Below, piece by piece: positions 27,375-36,235 of a stretch of DNA of 64,000 nt. The DNA is from Progne subis subis (lineage: Eukaryota; Chordata; Aves; Passeriformes; Hirundinidae). How positions within the stretch are numbered: the stretch's first letter is position 1; each line of letters starts with the position of its first letter. A program made the translations under genes and the position numbers. Location: the NCBI GenBank assembly GCA_022316685.1, contig JAKJHU010000613.1, positions 1 through 64,000 of the forward strand, read 5' to 3'. Below the pieces are notes generated by a model, which had not been told where the DNA came from, did no database searches, and worked only from the letters and a program-made list of their open reading frames with translations.

Positions 27375-29270
27375 CTAGCACTGGTCATTATTCCCTTCCT
27401 GGGCATACATGGTAGAGGTTCCTTCACAGGGATCTGACATATCCTCACTTCTATAATACCTGGCAGCTTGGTCATGTGATGTTGAGGCTACCTTCATCTT
27501 AGTGGAACCCCCTCGGTTAGTGTTTCTCTCCTTGAGCTCACGCACCCGTGCTGCCAGGGCAGAAGTGGGTTTCCCATGCCACCTTCCCATGTCTTCCCCA
27601 TGGTCACTCAGAAAGAACCACAGGTCAGCTCGTGGGGTGTACCCTCTCTCTCTAGCTGGGGGCCGTTGAGCTCTGACTCTGGGGCCTGTAACTCGCACCG
27701 GTGCCACACAGGAACTGTTCCTCCTCATCTCCTCCCTCACCTCCCTTATCTCCTCTGTCACCTCCTCCATCTTCTCCCTGAGTTCCTTTGCCACGGCAGA
27801 GACCTGAGCCTGCATTGGGCCACTGATCATGCTCTCATAATTTCTAAGCTTGTTGGCTACAGAACCCACTGTCTCTCGGTTGTTATCGGCATTTATTGTT
27901 GCAATGAATGTGGCATATTGAGATGGTCCTAGAGTTGCCAGATTCCACAGCATTTGCCCTGTGCACCTGACTTTGTCGGGGTCATTATCATGCTGTCCAC
28001 CCCTCCCAAAGAGTACCTCCAATACCGCCACTTCTCTCAGCTGTTGGATCCCTTCCTCAAGGGTCTTCCAGCGCATTCTGTGATGGTGCTCCTGCATTCT
28101 GTCTCTGTGGACAAATCTCTCCCTTACACTCATTAAAAGCCGCTCCCAAAGGGAAAGGGGCCCTGGCTCCCTTACGAATACCTGATTCACACCTGAGTCC
28201 TGGGTCAAGGGTCCCAAATTCCTTGCCTCACTACTATCTAGCTGCACGCCTGTTCCAATAAGGTCCCAGACCCGAACTAACCAGGCTGTATAAGCCTCAC
28301 GTCCCCGTCGTGCAAGATCTTTTTGCAGATTGCGGAGACTTTCATATGTCAGGGACTCGGTGATGATCTCAACCTCTGAGTCCCCCGCGGGTTGTGAGGA
28401 CCCTCCTTTCTTATCCTTGTTGCCTGGGTGCTCTGATTTCACCTTGTACTTCTTTGTTTCCACAGGGGCCACTGCTGCTGGCTGTGGCTGCCCCTGTGGT
28501 TCAGCTGGAACCTGGACGGTTGTAACGTCTGTGGGTTCCGCTGCTGCACCATCAGACTCTCCTTTGTCGGGGCAGGGGGAGGGTTTCCCAGCAGCCGGGG
28601 CTAATGAGGCTACTAGAGGGGAAAGGTACTCCCTCAGCATCTCACCTATCTCCTTCACCAAATCTGGGTGGTTTATTCCTGAGGCAGGCTGTGGGGCAGG
28701 CTCAGGCTGTGGGGCAGGCTCAGGCTGTGGGGCAGGCTCAGGCTGTGGGGCAGTATCCTTATTCTCTAGGGGAGGTATCAGGGTGGTTACCCCGTCCAGT
28801 CTCCCCTTATCTCTAAATGCTACACAGAACAGGCATACCAGCAACACCAGCCACTGTATGATGTCATTAACATTCAGAGATTTGAACCCTTCAAAGACTG
28901 GTGGGGTAGGCCCAAAGAGCTGGGTGAAGGGTTGGGAAAAGGTTTCCCCTGGTGTCATTTCCTCACAGTATGTACCGTTGTTAAAGTAACTCCAAAAACA
29001 CACAGTTAGTGTATGATAGCCCTGAATCCATGTGCCTGCCTTCCAGAGAAAATTAAAAATCCACGATTTCCTCACTTCATTAACCCATATAGCAAACTGG
29101 ATGACAGCCACAGCAACCTTAGTTACAGGGCCCATGTTTAGAAAAGGCCCTGCAAATGGGAGGACTACGGCCACACCCACATGCCACCCGAACCAGACAA
29201 AGGCAGACCACATGATGTCCAGTACACAACAATGTAGGCACTTAAGAACTGTTATTCCTTTTTCTCTCAA
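27375..29270 (-). CDS. ERV B gag-like ORF with hydrophobic N-terminus
   Basis: A continuous frame of 631 codons. It opens with TTG at 29268-29270, directly beside the primer site; the first ATG is codon 20 (29211-29213), giving 612 residues. The first 165 residues hold two or three strongly hydrophobic segments (about 13-40, 46-67 and 146-163), which is unusual for Gag. A PQPEPA repeat (18-bp units, 28684-28754) follows, then charged linker, an alpha-helical capsid-like part, and a coiled-coil stretch rich in EE/R near residue 510. No CCHC zinc knuckle is seen. The stop is TAG at 27375-27377 with protease in the same frame, so read-through expression is possible. The capsid assignment is by position and composition. 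Confidence 0.75.
   Translation of the reverse strand: MREKGITVLKCLHCCVLDIMWSAFVWFGWHVGVAVVLPFAGPFLNMGPVTKVAVAVIQFAIWVNEVRKSWIFNFLWKAGTWIQGYHTLTVCFWSYFNNGTYCEEMTPGETFSQPFTQLFGPTPPVFEGFKSLNVNDIIQWLVLLVCLFCVAFRDKGRLDGVTTLIPPLENKDTAPQPEPAPQPEPAPQPEPAPQPASGINHPDLVKEIGEMLREYLSPLVASLAPAAGKPSPCPDKGESDGAAAEPTDVTTVQVPAEPQGQPQPAAVAPVETKKYKVKSEHPGNKDKKGGSSQPAGDSEVEIITESLTYESLRNLQKDLARRGREAYTAWLVRVWDLIGTGVQLDSSEARNLGPLTQDSGVNQVFVREPGPLSLWERLLMSVRERFVHRDRMQEHHHRMRWKTLEEGIQQLREVAVLEVLFGRGGQHDNDPDKVRCTGQMLWNLATLGPSQYATFIATINADNNRETVGSVANKLRNYESMISGPMQAQVSAVAKELREKMEEVTEEIREVREEMRRNSSCVAPVRVTGPRVRAQRPPARERGYTPRADLWFFLSDHGEDMGRWHGKPTSALAARVRELKERNTNRGGSTKMKVASTSHDQAARYYRSEDMSDPCEGTSTMYAQEGNNDQC
28684..28754 (-). 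repeat. 18-bp tandem repeat coding PQPEPA
   Basis: Four copies of an 18-base unit (GGCTGTGGGGCAGGCTCA on the plus strand, the last partial) lie inside the gag frame and encode APQPEP repeats. Copy number is a multiple of codons, so the frame is kept. Confidence 0.9.
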
Positions 29271-29271
29271 T

Positions 29272-29292
29272 GCCCCACGTCTTTGGGCGCCA
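29272..29292 (-). other. ERV B primer binding site, Lys-tRNA type with 3 extra bases
   Basis: On the minus strand, TGGCGCCCAA then AGA then CGTGGGGC. Without the AGA this is the 18-base site complementary to tRNA-Lys(1,2). It lies 5 bases from the LTR end. The insertion splits the pairing region and may impair priming. Confidence 0.75.
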
Positions 29293-29297
29293 AATTC

Positions 29298-29964
29298 TGT
29301 CTCGGTTTGAAAAAAAGACAGGTGTCTGCTAAGGAGAGGCAGGCCTTTCCAGGGAAATGAGGAATTTAAATTCTTCCCTCCCTGTTATTATAATTTGGAA
29401 GATTAAACGAAATACTTTTCGGTCAGAGCTATGGGGAAAAGGAATAACAGTCCTTTACTAGTAAATATAACAGGACAGACAAACAACAACAGCAATTATA
29501 ATAACAGTAAAACAGAACCGAAGAACCCCGAGGGCAAACGGTGGAAAGCTCCGGCGCTGGTGGCTGGAAACGGTGGATTATCCTCAGCAGGCAGGCAGGG
29601 GGGTGCCCTGGCAGGCAAGGTGGGCAATGCCGGAGAAGCCGCAGCGGCTGTACCAGGGTTGACTCAAAATCCAGCAGGACAGCGAAGAAACTCTGAATTC
29701 CTGGGCACTCCAACAGATGGTAGAATTCCCAGGACCAAACTCCTCCGGTAGCCGTGGACTCCAGCCAGCCGTCGTCCGATCCGTGCTCCCCGGAAGACTG
29801 AGAGCTGTGTGTCCCCACCTCAGCTCTCCGCGAGCCTCCTCCCTCCCCCAAAACCAAGTGATCAACTTCTTTTGTCAGGTTAAGCACCGCTTAACTACCC
29901 CTACTTAAAATCTAGAAACTCATGGGGAGGGGAAAAATTCTACAGGAGAACTTAACCCTCAACA
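29298..29964 (-). repeat. ERV B 5' LTR
   Basis: 667 bases, one difference from 23418-24084 (C at 29855 against T at 23975). It would carry promoter and poly-A functions for the provirus on the minus strand. Followed by the AGAGG target duplication. Confidence 0.92.
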
Positions 29965-30406
29965 AGAGGGTACATAGAACAGGCACCAAATCAAGTCAGT
30001 TAGATTAGAAGTGAAAGACCTAATAATATTGGTATAGGACTGATGAAGTGGACATTTTTAACCAGACTTCTCTAGGGTAAATTATGGAGAAATTGACTGT
30101 TCTTTGCAGCATCTTAGTGATGTTGGGTAGAATGCTATACTAATCAAAATTGAGGACTGATGTAATTGAAATTTATTTGGGAACTTTAAAGCCCCCACTC
30201 CTGGGTTAAAAGGAGGACTCAGCCTTTGAGACAAAGATGATTTTAGATTAGAAGTATTTGTAAATAATACCCCAGATGCACTGAGAGGCCTTGCTGATAG
30301 AACATCACAGTCTGTGAAAACTCTGGGTGGCAGCAGATGTGTGATATTGGGAGCACTGGACTATTTTGTTGTGTGGCAAATATCTTCATAAAAAAATCTT
30401 ACAGAG

Positions 30407-30705
30407 TGTCTTGGTTTGGAGACAAATTTGGGGGAAAACCCCTGTATAGGATCCCTCTGGGAAGCAAACCCAAGTGGCCCTTCTCTCCAACTAGTCTGAA
30501 AAAAAAAGCCAAGCCTTGGAGAGCCAAGCCTCCGCCGAACACCCCGTCCGGAGAAGAATGTGGAGGAGTCAGGCAGTTTTCTCAAAACAAACTCCGCGCT
30601 TCTCCTTGCTCTTAGAACCAGTCTTAAAGGTACAGGACTCAATATACAGAGTTCAAACAGAACAGACGATTGGGGATACAAGCATCATAAAGTTACCCTA
30701 GGACA
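30407..30705. mobile_element. 299-bp solo LTR with CAGAG target duplication
   Basis: Starts TGTCTTGGTTTGG and ends CCTAGGACA. It is flanked by CAGAG at 30402-30406 and at 30706-30710. No internal viral sequence remains, so it is a solo LTR formed by recombination between two LTRs. It lies inside the long LTR at 22881-31058. Confidence 0.85.
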
Positions 30706-31058
30706 CAGAGACTCTTCTCCAAAAAGTATTGAGTAATTATGTCTAAATAGTGGAACTCACTGAAAATCTCAAGTTGTGTCTTTCTTTGTTGTTCAATAAG
30801 AAAGTGAATAGTTTTTAAGAGAAGTGTGTTTTAAAGTGTCATTCTGTTTTAGATTAAGTTTTCTTTTTCTCAGGATTTTTTTTTTTCTTTTAGTGTGTGT
30901 TAATAAAAAAAGGTTTGTTCATTTTTTAAGCTTAAGCCTGCACATTTTTTTTTTTTTTCCCCCTCCTAAGCTCTCCCCTCCACAAAAAGAGAATAAATAC
31001 TAAAAGTCCTACATTAATTGGTGTTTCTGCCTGGTTTTATTAAATTAAAACCATTACA

Positions 31059-32710
31059 CCTGTCATGGCAATTATCATGGAAACCCAGCTGATGGGAAAT
31101 GCAATGGTGGACAAAGGTTTTAGTAGGGCCTGTCATAATAGGACAAAGGGTGGTAGTTTTAAACTAAAGGAAGGGAGGTTCACATAAAAGAGATAAGGAG
31201 GAAATTTTTGATGATGAGGTTGGTGATACACCAGGACAGGTTCCCATGGAGGTGCTCAATGCCCCATCCCTGGAAACATCCAAGTCCAGCTGGGACAGGG
31301 CTCTGAACAACCTGATCTGGTCAAAGATATCCCTCCTCATGGCAGGGGTTTGGATGAGATGAGCACTGCAGAACTCTTCCCATCCAAAGCACTCCAGGAT
31401 TGCATGGGGAGAAGGGGCTGCTCACTGGACTCCATCCACTCCCTTGACTCCTCCTTGTCTCTGCTGGAGCCCACATCCAGCAGCCAAAGCCAGCCCCTTC
31501 TCTGGCCTTTCCCTGCCCTGCCCCAGGGGCTGACAGAGCCAGGCTGGCACAGGTGACCTTTAGGCTTTGCAGGGCTCCGGCACAGCGGCTGGGACAGAGT
31601 CAGGGCTGAGGTCACACTCTGTGGGCTGGGGCAGAGCCCAGCCAGAAATGAGCCCTGGAGCAGCAGCTCTGCAGTGGTGGCCACCAGGCCGCCTTGCCAA
31701 GGGAGGCTTCTGGCCATGGCCTGGAAGCAGCTGCTGCTGCCAAGGTGCCTTCGGTGCCTCAGGCTCTCCCTGGCACAGCTCCCAGCACGGCACTCTGCAC
31801 TTGTGCCAGAGGCCTTCACTGTCTTGGGGCTGGCCTGGGGCTTTTCCTGCAGCAGGATCTGCCCTGGTCCTGGCACAGGAAAGGCAGTTCCTGCTGGAGC
31901 AGGAGGCTCTGCCTGCAATGGGCTCATACAACTCCAAACAGGCCTAGTTACTTCAGAATTGCTTTTTAGAGCACTATATTCCATAATTGTAATTGCTCAT
32001 ATACTGTGGAGTAAGTAACTTTTGTTTTTTATTATTATTTACTCTGTGTTGTAAATAAAGTTTTCTGTCTAATCCTGATCAGAACCAATCATAGCTGTAT
32101 GAATAGTAATATGTCTGGTATCCCATTGTTAATCTTGTTGGACAAATTTCCTTACAGTTCAATTCCACCTGTCCAATTTTACACATAAACCTTTGAAAAA
32201 TCTGGGGAAGGGATTGGATCCAGCTGCTCCCAGTCTTCATACTCCAATGGAATTTTAAAAGTCTAGGTATCCTGAAGGAGTTTGAGTATCCATGGTGGCT
32301 GTTGGGTGTCATTTCTCCACCTCATGACTCAGCAGGAGTTTCTCCAATGAATATATAAAATTCTTGCCTGAAGCTCCCACTCTGCCCATGGCAGGAACCC
32401 ATGTGAGTGTCTGGGACATCCCGGCTCTTTGGCAGCCTGGGGACTCCTGGGATGTCACCGTGGAGCCCCCGTGAGTGCCTGTGACAGATCGGTGCCTTTG
32501 CAGCCCAAGGTGGCCTGGGATGTCAGCATGGAATGGCTGTGACTGCCTCTGGGCACAGGGCTCTTGAGCATCCCCAGAAACCCCTGGGAGGTCTCCATGG
32601 AGCCCCTGTCTCTGCCTGTGACATTCCAGCTCTGGAACAGCCTGGAGACTCTTGGAAACTCCTCATGGAGCCCCTCTGAGGGCCTGTGACAACTCGGTTC
32701 CTAAGCAGGC
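31059..32710. other. Intergenic with duplicated blocks
   Basis: A CR1-like scrap in plus orientation lies at about 31245-31345. Positions 31555-31640 match 14574-14655, and 31640-31935 match 5345-5645. The rest (31936-32710) is AT-rich and then GC-rich, with no gene recognised. Confidence 0.5.
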
Positions 32711-32838
32711 AACCATCACCAGCCCCTGTTGCTATGGTCAGTTTCCATGGCAACCATCACCAGCCCCTGTTGCTATGGTCAGTTTCCATGGCAACCATCA
32801 CCAGCCCCTGTTGCTCGGGTCGGTCCCTTGGCAGCTCC
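32711..32838. repeat. 41-bp tandem repeat, about 3 copies
   Basis: Units start AACCATCACCAGCCCCTGTT at 32711, 32752 and 32793. The first two are identical; the third diverges after 23 bases. Confidence 0.9.
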
Positions 32839-32944
32839 ATGCAGATCCCATGCCAGGGGTGGTTCCATGGACACCAGCTCAGGCCTGGAGCCAGAGCCCA
32901 TTGCCATGGCAACCATTTGCAGTCCCATTCCCAGGGCCATGGGA

Positions 32945-33290
32945 TCCCAGAAGCACAGAATTGGCTGAGTTGGGAGGGACCCATCAGGATCCTCGAGTCC
33001 AGCTCCCAGCCCTGCACAGGACACCCCAACAATCCCAGCCTGGGCCTGGCAGCGGTGTCCAAACGCTGCTGCAGCTCCCAGAGCCCTGGAGCTGTGACCC
33101 TTCCCTGGGAGCCTGTTCAGTGCCCCAGCAGCCTCTGGGGGAAAAACCTTTTCCTGACATCCAACCTAAACCTGCCCCAACTCAGCTTCAGCCCTTCCCT
33201 CCAGTGCTGTCCCTGGGCACCAGAGTGAAGAGGTTCCCACAGCCCCCAGCCAGGGACCCGCTCCCAAGGCTGCTGCCAGGGCAACCAGGG
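32945..33290 (-). mobile_element. CR1 LINE 3' fragment, other subfamily
   Basis: Minus-oriented CR1-like text (AGCACAGAATTGGCTGAGTTGG near the 3' end; GGAAAAACCTTTTCCTGACATCCAACC inside). It differs clearly from the CR1 copies in the OR units. A shorter related piece lies at 38215-38350. Confidence 0.65.
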
Positions 33291-33875
33291 CTGGCACCAG
33301 CTGGGATGTTCGGTTTCCACAGGCCGAGGTTTAGGAATGGGATTCCCCAATTTTGTGCTCCTGTGAAAACCCTGCCACTGCTCGCTGCCCTCCAGGCTCC
33401 CACAGAAAGTACAAAAGACAAAAATCCCAGGCTGGGATAAGACCAATTGACTGGGAACAGCAACAAGATAAGGAACAAATAGGAAGAAAACAATATTGAT
33501 GACAGAAGAAATAAGACAAACAATGTACAGGAACAACTACAACAACCTTGACTGGCACTTCCCAGCCACGTATTTCCTCCTGCTGGGAAAGGACACCCTT
33601 GTCCTTGGGAAAAGAGAGAGAGTCCCTTTACTGACCCTGGCAATGACCTGAGATGGGATCAAATACAATGACAGGACCATGGTCACACACTTATGTTTTT
33701 CAGTCTCACCTCACATCATCGCCAGGGGTAGAGAAAGGGACAGGTGTCTTCCCAGCATGGATCATGGGAAATGTGGGTCACCAGGGCTCTGCCCAGTGTG
33801 TGTCCTCTGATGGGGGATAAGGTTGGAGACTCACATGAAGCTCTTCCCACAGTTGGGGCAGTTCCAGGTCTTCCC

Positions 33876-35087
33876 TTACCAGTGCCTCCGTTGGTGTCGG
33901 CTCAGGTGAGACCTCTGGGTGAAGCTCTTCCCACACTGGGGACACTTGTAGGGCCTCTCCCCAGTGTGGATGCACCAGTGGGTGTTGAGGTTGGAGTTAT
34001 GCTTGAAGCCCTTCCTGCAGTCAGGGCAGTGGAAGGGCCTCTCCTCTGTGTGAATCTGCTGGTGCTGGAGAAGATCTGAGCTGGTCTGAAACCTCTTCCC
34101 ACACTCAGGACACTGATAGGGCCTCTCCCCGGTGTGGATCATTTGGTGGATGATCAGCTGGGACCTACAGTTGAAGCCCTTCCCACATTCCCCACACTTG
34201 TATGGCCTTTCCTCAGCGTGGATGTTTTGGTGTCGGATCAAGTGGGAGCGCTGCCTGAAACTCTTCCCACACTGCTCACACTCATAGGCCCGTTCCCTGG
34301 TGTGGATCCTCTGGTGGCAGATCAGGTGGGATCTCTGGCTGAAGCTCATCCCACATTCCCCACACTTGTAGGGCCTCTCCCCAGTGTGGATGCGCTGGTG
34401 CCTGAGGAGGTTGCAGTTTTGCTTGAAGCCCTTCCTGCAGTCGGGGCAGTGGAAGGGTCTCTCCTCTGTGTGAATCCGCTGGTGTTTGAGGAGATTGGAG
34501 CTGGTCTGAAATCTCTTCTGACACTTGGGACACTCATAGTGCCTCTCCCCAGTGTGGATCCGCTGGTGTCTGATCAGGAGGGAGTTCCAGTTGAAGCTCT
34601 TCCTACATTCCAAGCACTTGTGGGGCTTCTCCCCATCATGAGGCTGTTCACGGACCACCAGCTCAGAGCCCCAGCTGAAGCTCTGTCCACCTTCCTGGCA
34701 CAGGGTGGGTCTTCCCTCCTCAGAGCACCCTGGGATGGCTTTGGAGCCCCTCAGTGTGTGAGATCTCCAGGGCTTTTCCTCCCTTTTGGATTCCTACACT
34801 GTGGAGCTGCTCAAAACCTGTTCCATGAGGTTCTGCTGCAGGGATTTGTCCTCCCTGGTCTCCATCCTCAGCTTTTTGTCTAGGGCAAGAAGGAGAAGGA
34901 CAGGATGGGATTTGCCTCCGTGCCACAGGGAAGGCGAAGGAGATTCTCCCAACACATCCCTGGCAGGACGGCATTGGCAGCGGGGTTGTCCTGCAGCCGG
35001 GGGCCATGCTGGGCTGGGAGACGGAGCAGGAGAGAGGGGGAAAGGGGCACTGACTCCCTCCTCACCTCCCTAGCTGTTCCGTGGCAT
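33876..35087 (-). pseudogene. C2H2 zinc-finger gene with intact fingers but upstream stops (ZF2)
   Basis: Same gene family as ZF1. Exon 1 ATG is at 35085-35087 (MPRNS), but TAG follows at 35070-35072, just before the donor (GT at 35064-35065). In exon 2 the METREDKS frame is halted by TAG at 34794-34796. From 34793 to the TAA at 33876-33878 the frame is open and holds nine complete C2H2 fingers with TGERPY/TEERPF linkers. All nine keep both Cys and both His. No ATG lies in this open part before finger 4. A degenerate tenth finger follows the stop (CPNCGKSF, frame ending in TGA). The fingers would bind DNA in the nucleus if expressed. Sequencing error or an alternative start could rescue it, so pseudogene status is likely but not certain. 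Confidence 0.8.
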
Positions 35088-35689
35088 CTTCCTCTTCCTC
35101 ACAGCCTTCTCCTCCATCTGGCCAAGGTTTTGGAATGTGGAATCCTGGTTTGGGGAAAAATAAAATGTATGGACATATTGGGTTAGGGGGTTCCTCCTGC
35201 CCAAGTCCATCTCTAGAAGTCACTGGGCATCTGGTGCCCATAGAAATCACCAAAACACCAAGATTCAATCCACCAAAATACACAAATTACCAAGATTTAG
35301 CAAAAACACCAACCATGAGTCTTCCCTCTCTGGTCCCTCCACTTAGGGGTCCAAGAGGCCCCCGAATCTGGGTTGCTGCAAATCAGTTTTGTATCAGTGT
35401 TCCCCCTCTGTGGGCTGCTGTGCCTCCTGGGAATCCAGGAGTTTCCTCTTCTCTGGGATCACCAGTTTGGCATCACAGGCAACCGAAGCGTCAGCACTTT
35501 TCAGGGTCCCTCTTTCTGTGTCCTGGGGTATCCATGGGTAGCCTTTGCCCATGCCCCCAACATCTCCAGGCTTCTGGAACACTCTCAGCTCTTGCACTGC
35601 CCATTTCTTCTCCCCCCATTCCCGGGTTTCCCTCCCAGCCCTGCTGGTACCAGGTGATCCCCAGGTGCCTCTGGGCTAACAATGCAACC

Positions 35690-36235
35690 CCTGAGGCGGG
35701 CAGAGGCAGCCCCAGCACGGGGGGACCCTGCATCCTGCGCTCCCTGGGCAGCCGCGCCCAGCCCCGGGCACAGAGCTCCGTCAGCCCCCGCCGCCCCCTC
35801 CCCAGGGCCCCCGGGGACCACCGCAGCCGGGGCCGGCTCTGAGTGAGGCGGCCCCCGAGCCCGGCTGCGTGGCCAGGGGGGCACGGGGAGCCCGGGGTCT
35901 CTGTGCCAATGCTTCCCCCGCTCTCCCTCAGCCTTTGCCCGGCCTGGCCCGGCCCCCCGAGCCCCGCCAGGCCCCGCACGGCCACGGCCGGCCCGGGCCG
36001 CTCCCCTCGGAGCCCGGCCACACGGAGCCGCCTGCGCCGGGGGCCCACGGGCCGCCGAGCGCTCCCCGGGCCGCCCGGGCCTCGGCCCCGAGCACAGAGC
36101 TCTGCCCGGGGGGCTCCCGGCCCAAGGCGGCCGCTCCGGGCCCAGGCGGCCGCTCCCGGCTCCCACAGCCCGCCCGGGGCCGCCCCGCCCGTGCCGGGGC
36201 TGCACCAGCACTCCCCGCACCCGCGGGGCTTCAAA
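35690..36235 (-). promoter_or_regulatory. CpG-island-like region upstream of ZF2
   Basis: Very GC-rich with dense CpG (for example nine CpG in the 60 bases from 36001), unlike the surrounding DNA. It lies 0.6-1.1 kb upstream of ZF2 exon 1 on the minus strand, where its promoter and first exon would be expected. Large overlapping open frames here on both strands follow base composition. ZF1 has lost the corresponding region to an LTR. Confidence 0.6.

Larger units (their letters stand above)
23418..29964 (-). mobile_element. ERV B: young ERVL-type provirus lacking env
   Basis: A 6.5-kb provirus on the minus strand: 5' LTR 29298-29964, primer site, gag, protease, reverse transcriptase, RNase H, integrase, 3' LTR 23418-24084. 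It is flanked by a 5-bp target duplication AGAGG (23413-23417 and 29965-29969). No env or dUTPase is visible: only about 110 bases separate the end of integrase from the 3' LTR. The two LTRs differ at one base of 667 by my comparison (23975 versus 29855), so insertion was recent. The pol frame nevertheless carries several stops and a frameshift. The ERVL assignment rests on RT motif style and the 5-bp duplication. Confidence 0.9.
22881..31058. mobile_element. Long LTR interrupted by ERV B and by a solo LTR
   Basis: The left part (22881-23417) starts TATCATGGGTTGGCACAG, matching the minus-strand start of the LTR at 12852-14573. The right parts (29965-30406 and 30706-31058) end at AAAACCATTACA, matching its other end. 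Without the insertions the element is about 1.3 kb. It lies in plus orientation, opposite to the 12.9-kb copy. The two insertions carry their own 5-bp target duplications, so they came later. Confidence 0.65.

Noticed and set aside
32711..32838. CRISPR-like direct repeats
   Set aside because: The units are contiguous with no spacers, and the context is a vertebrate genome.
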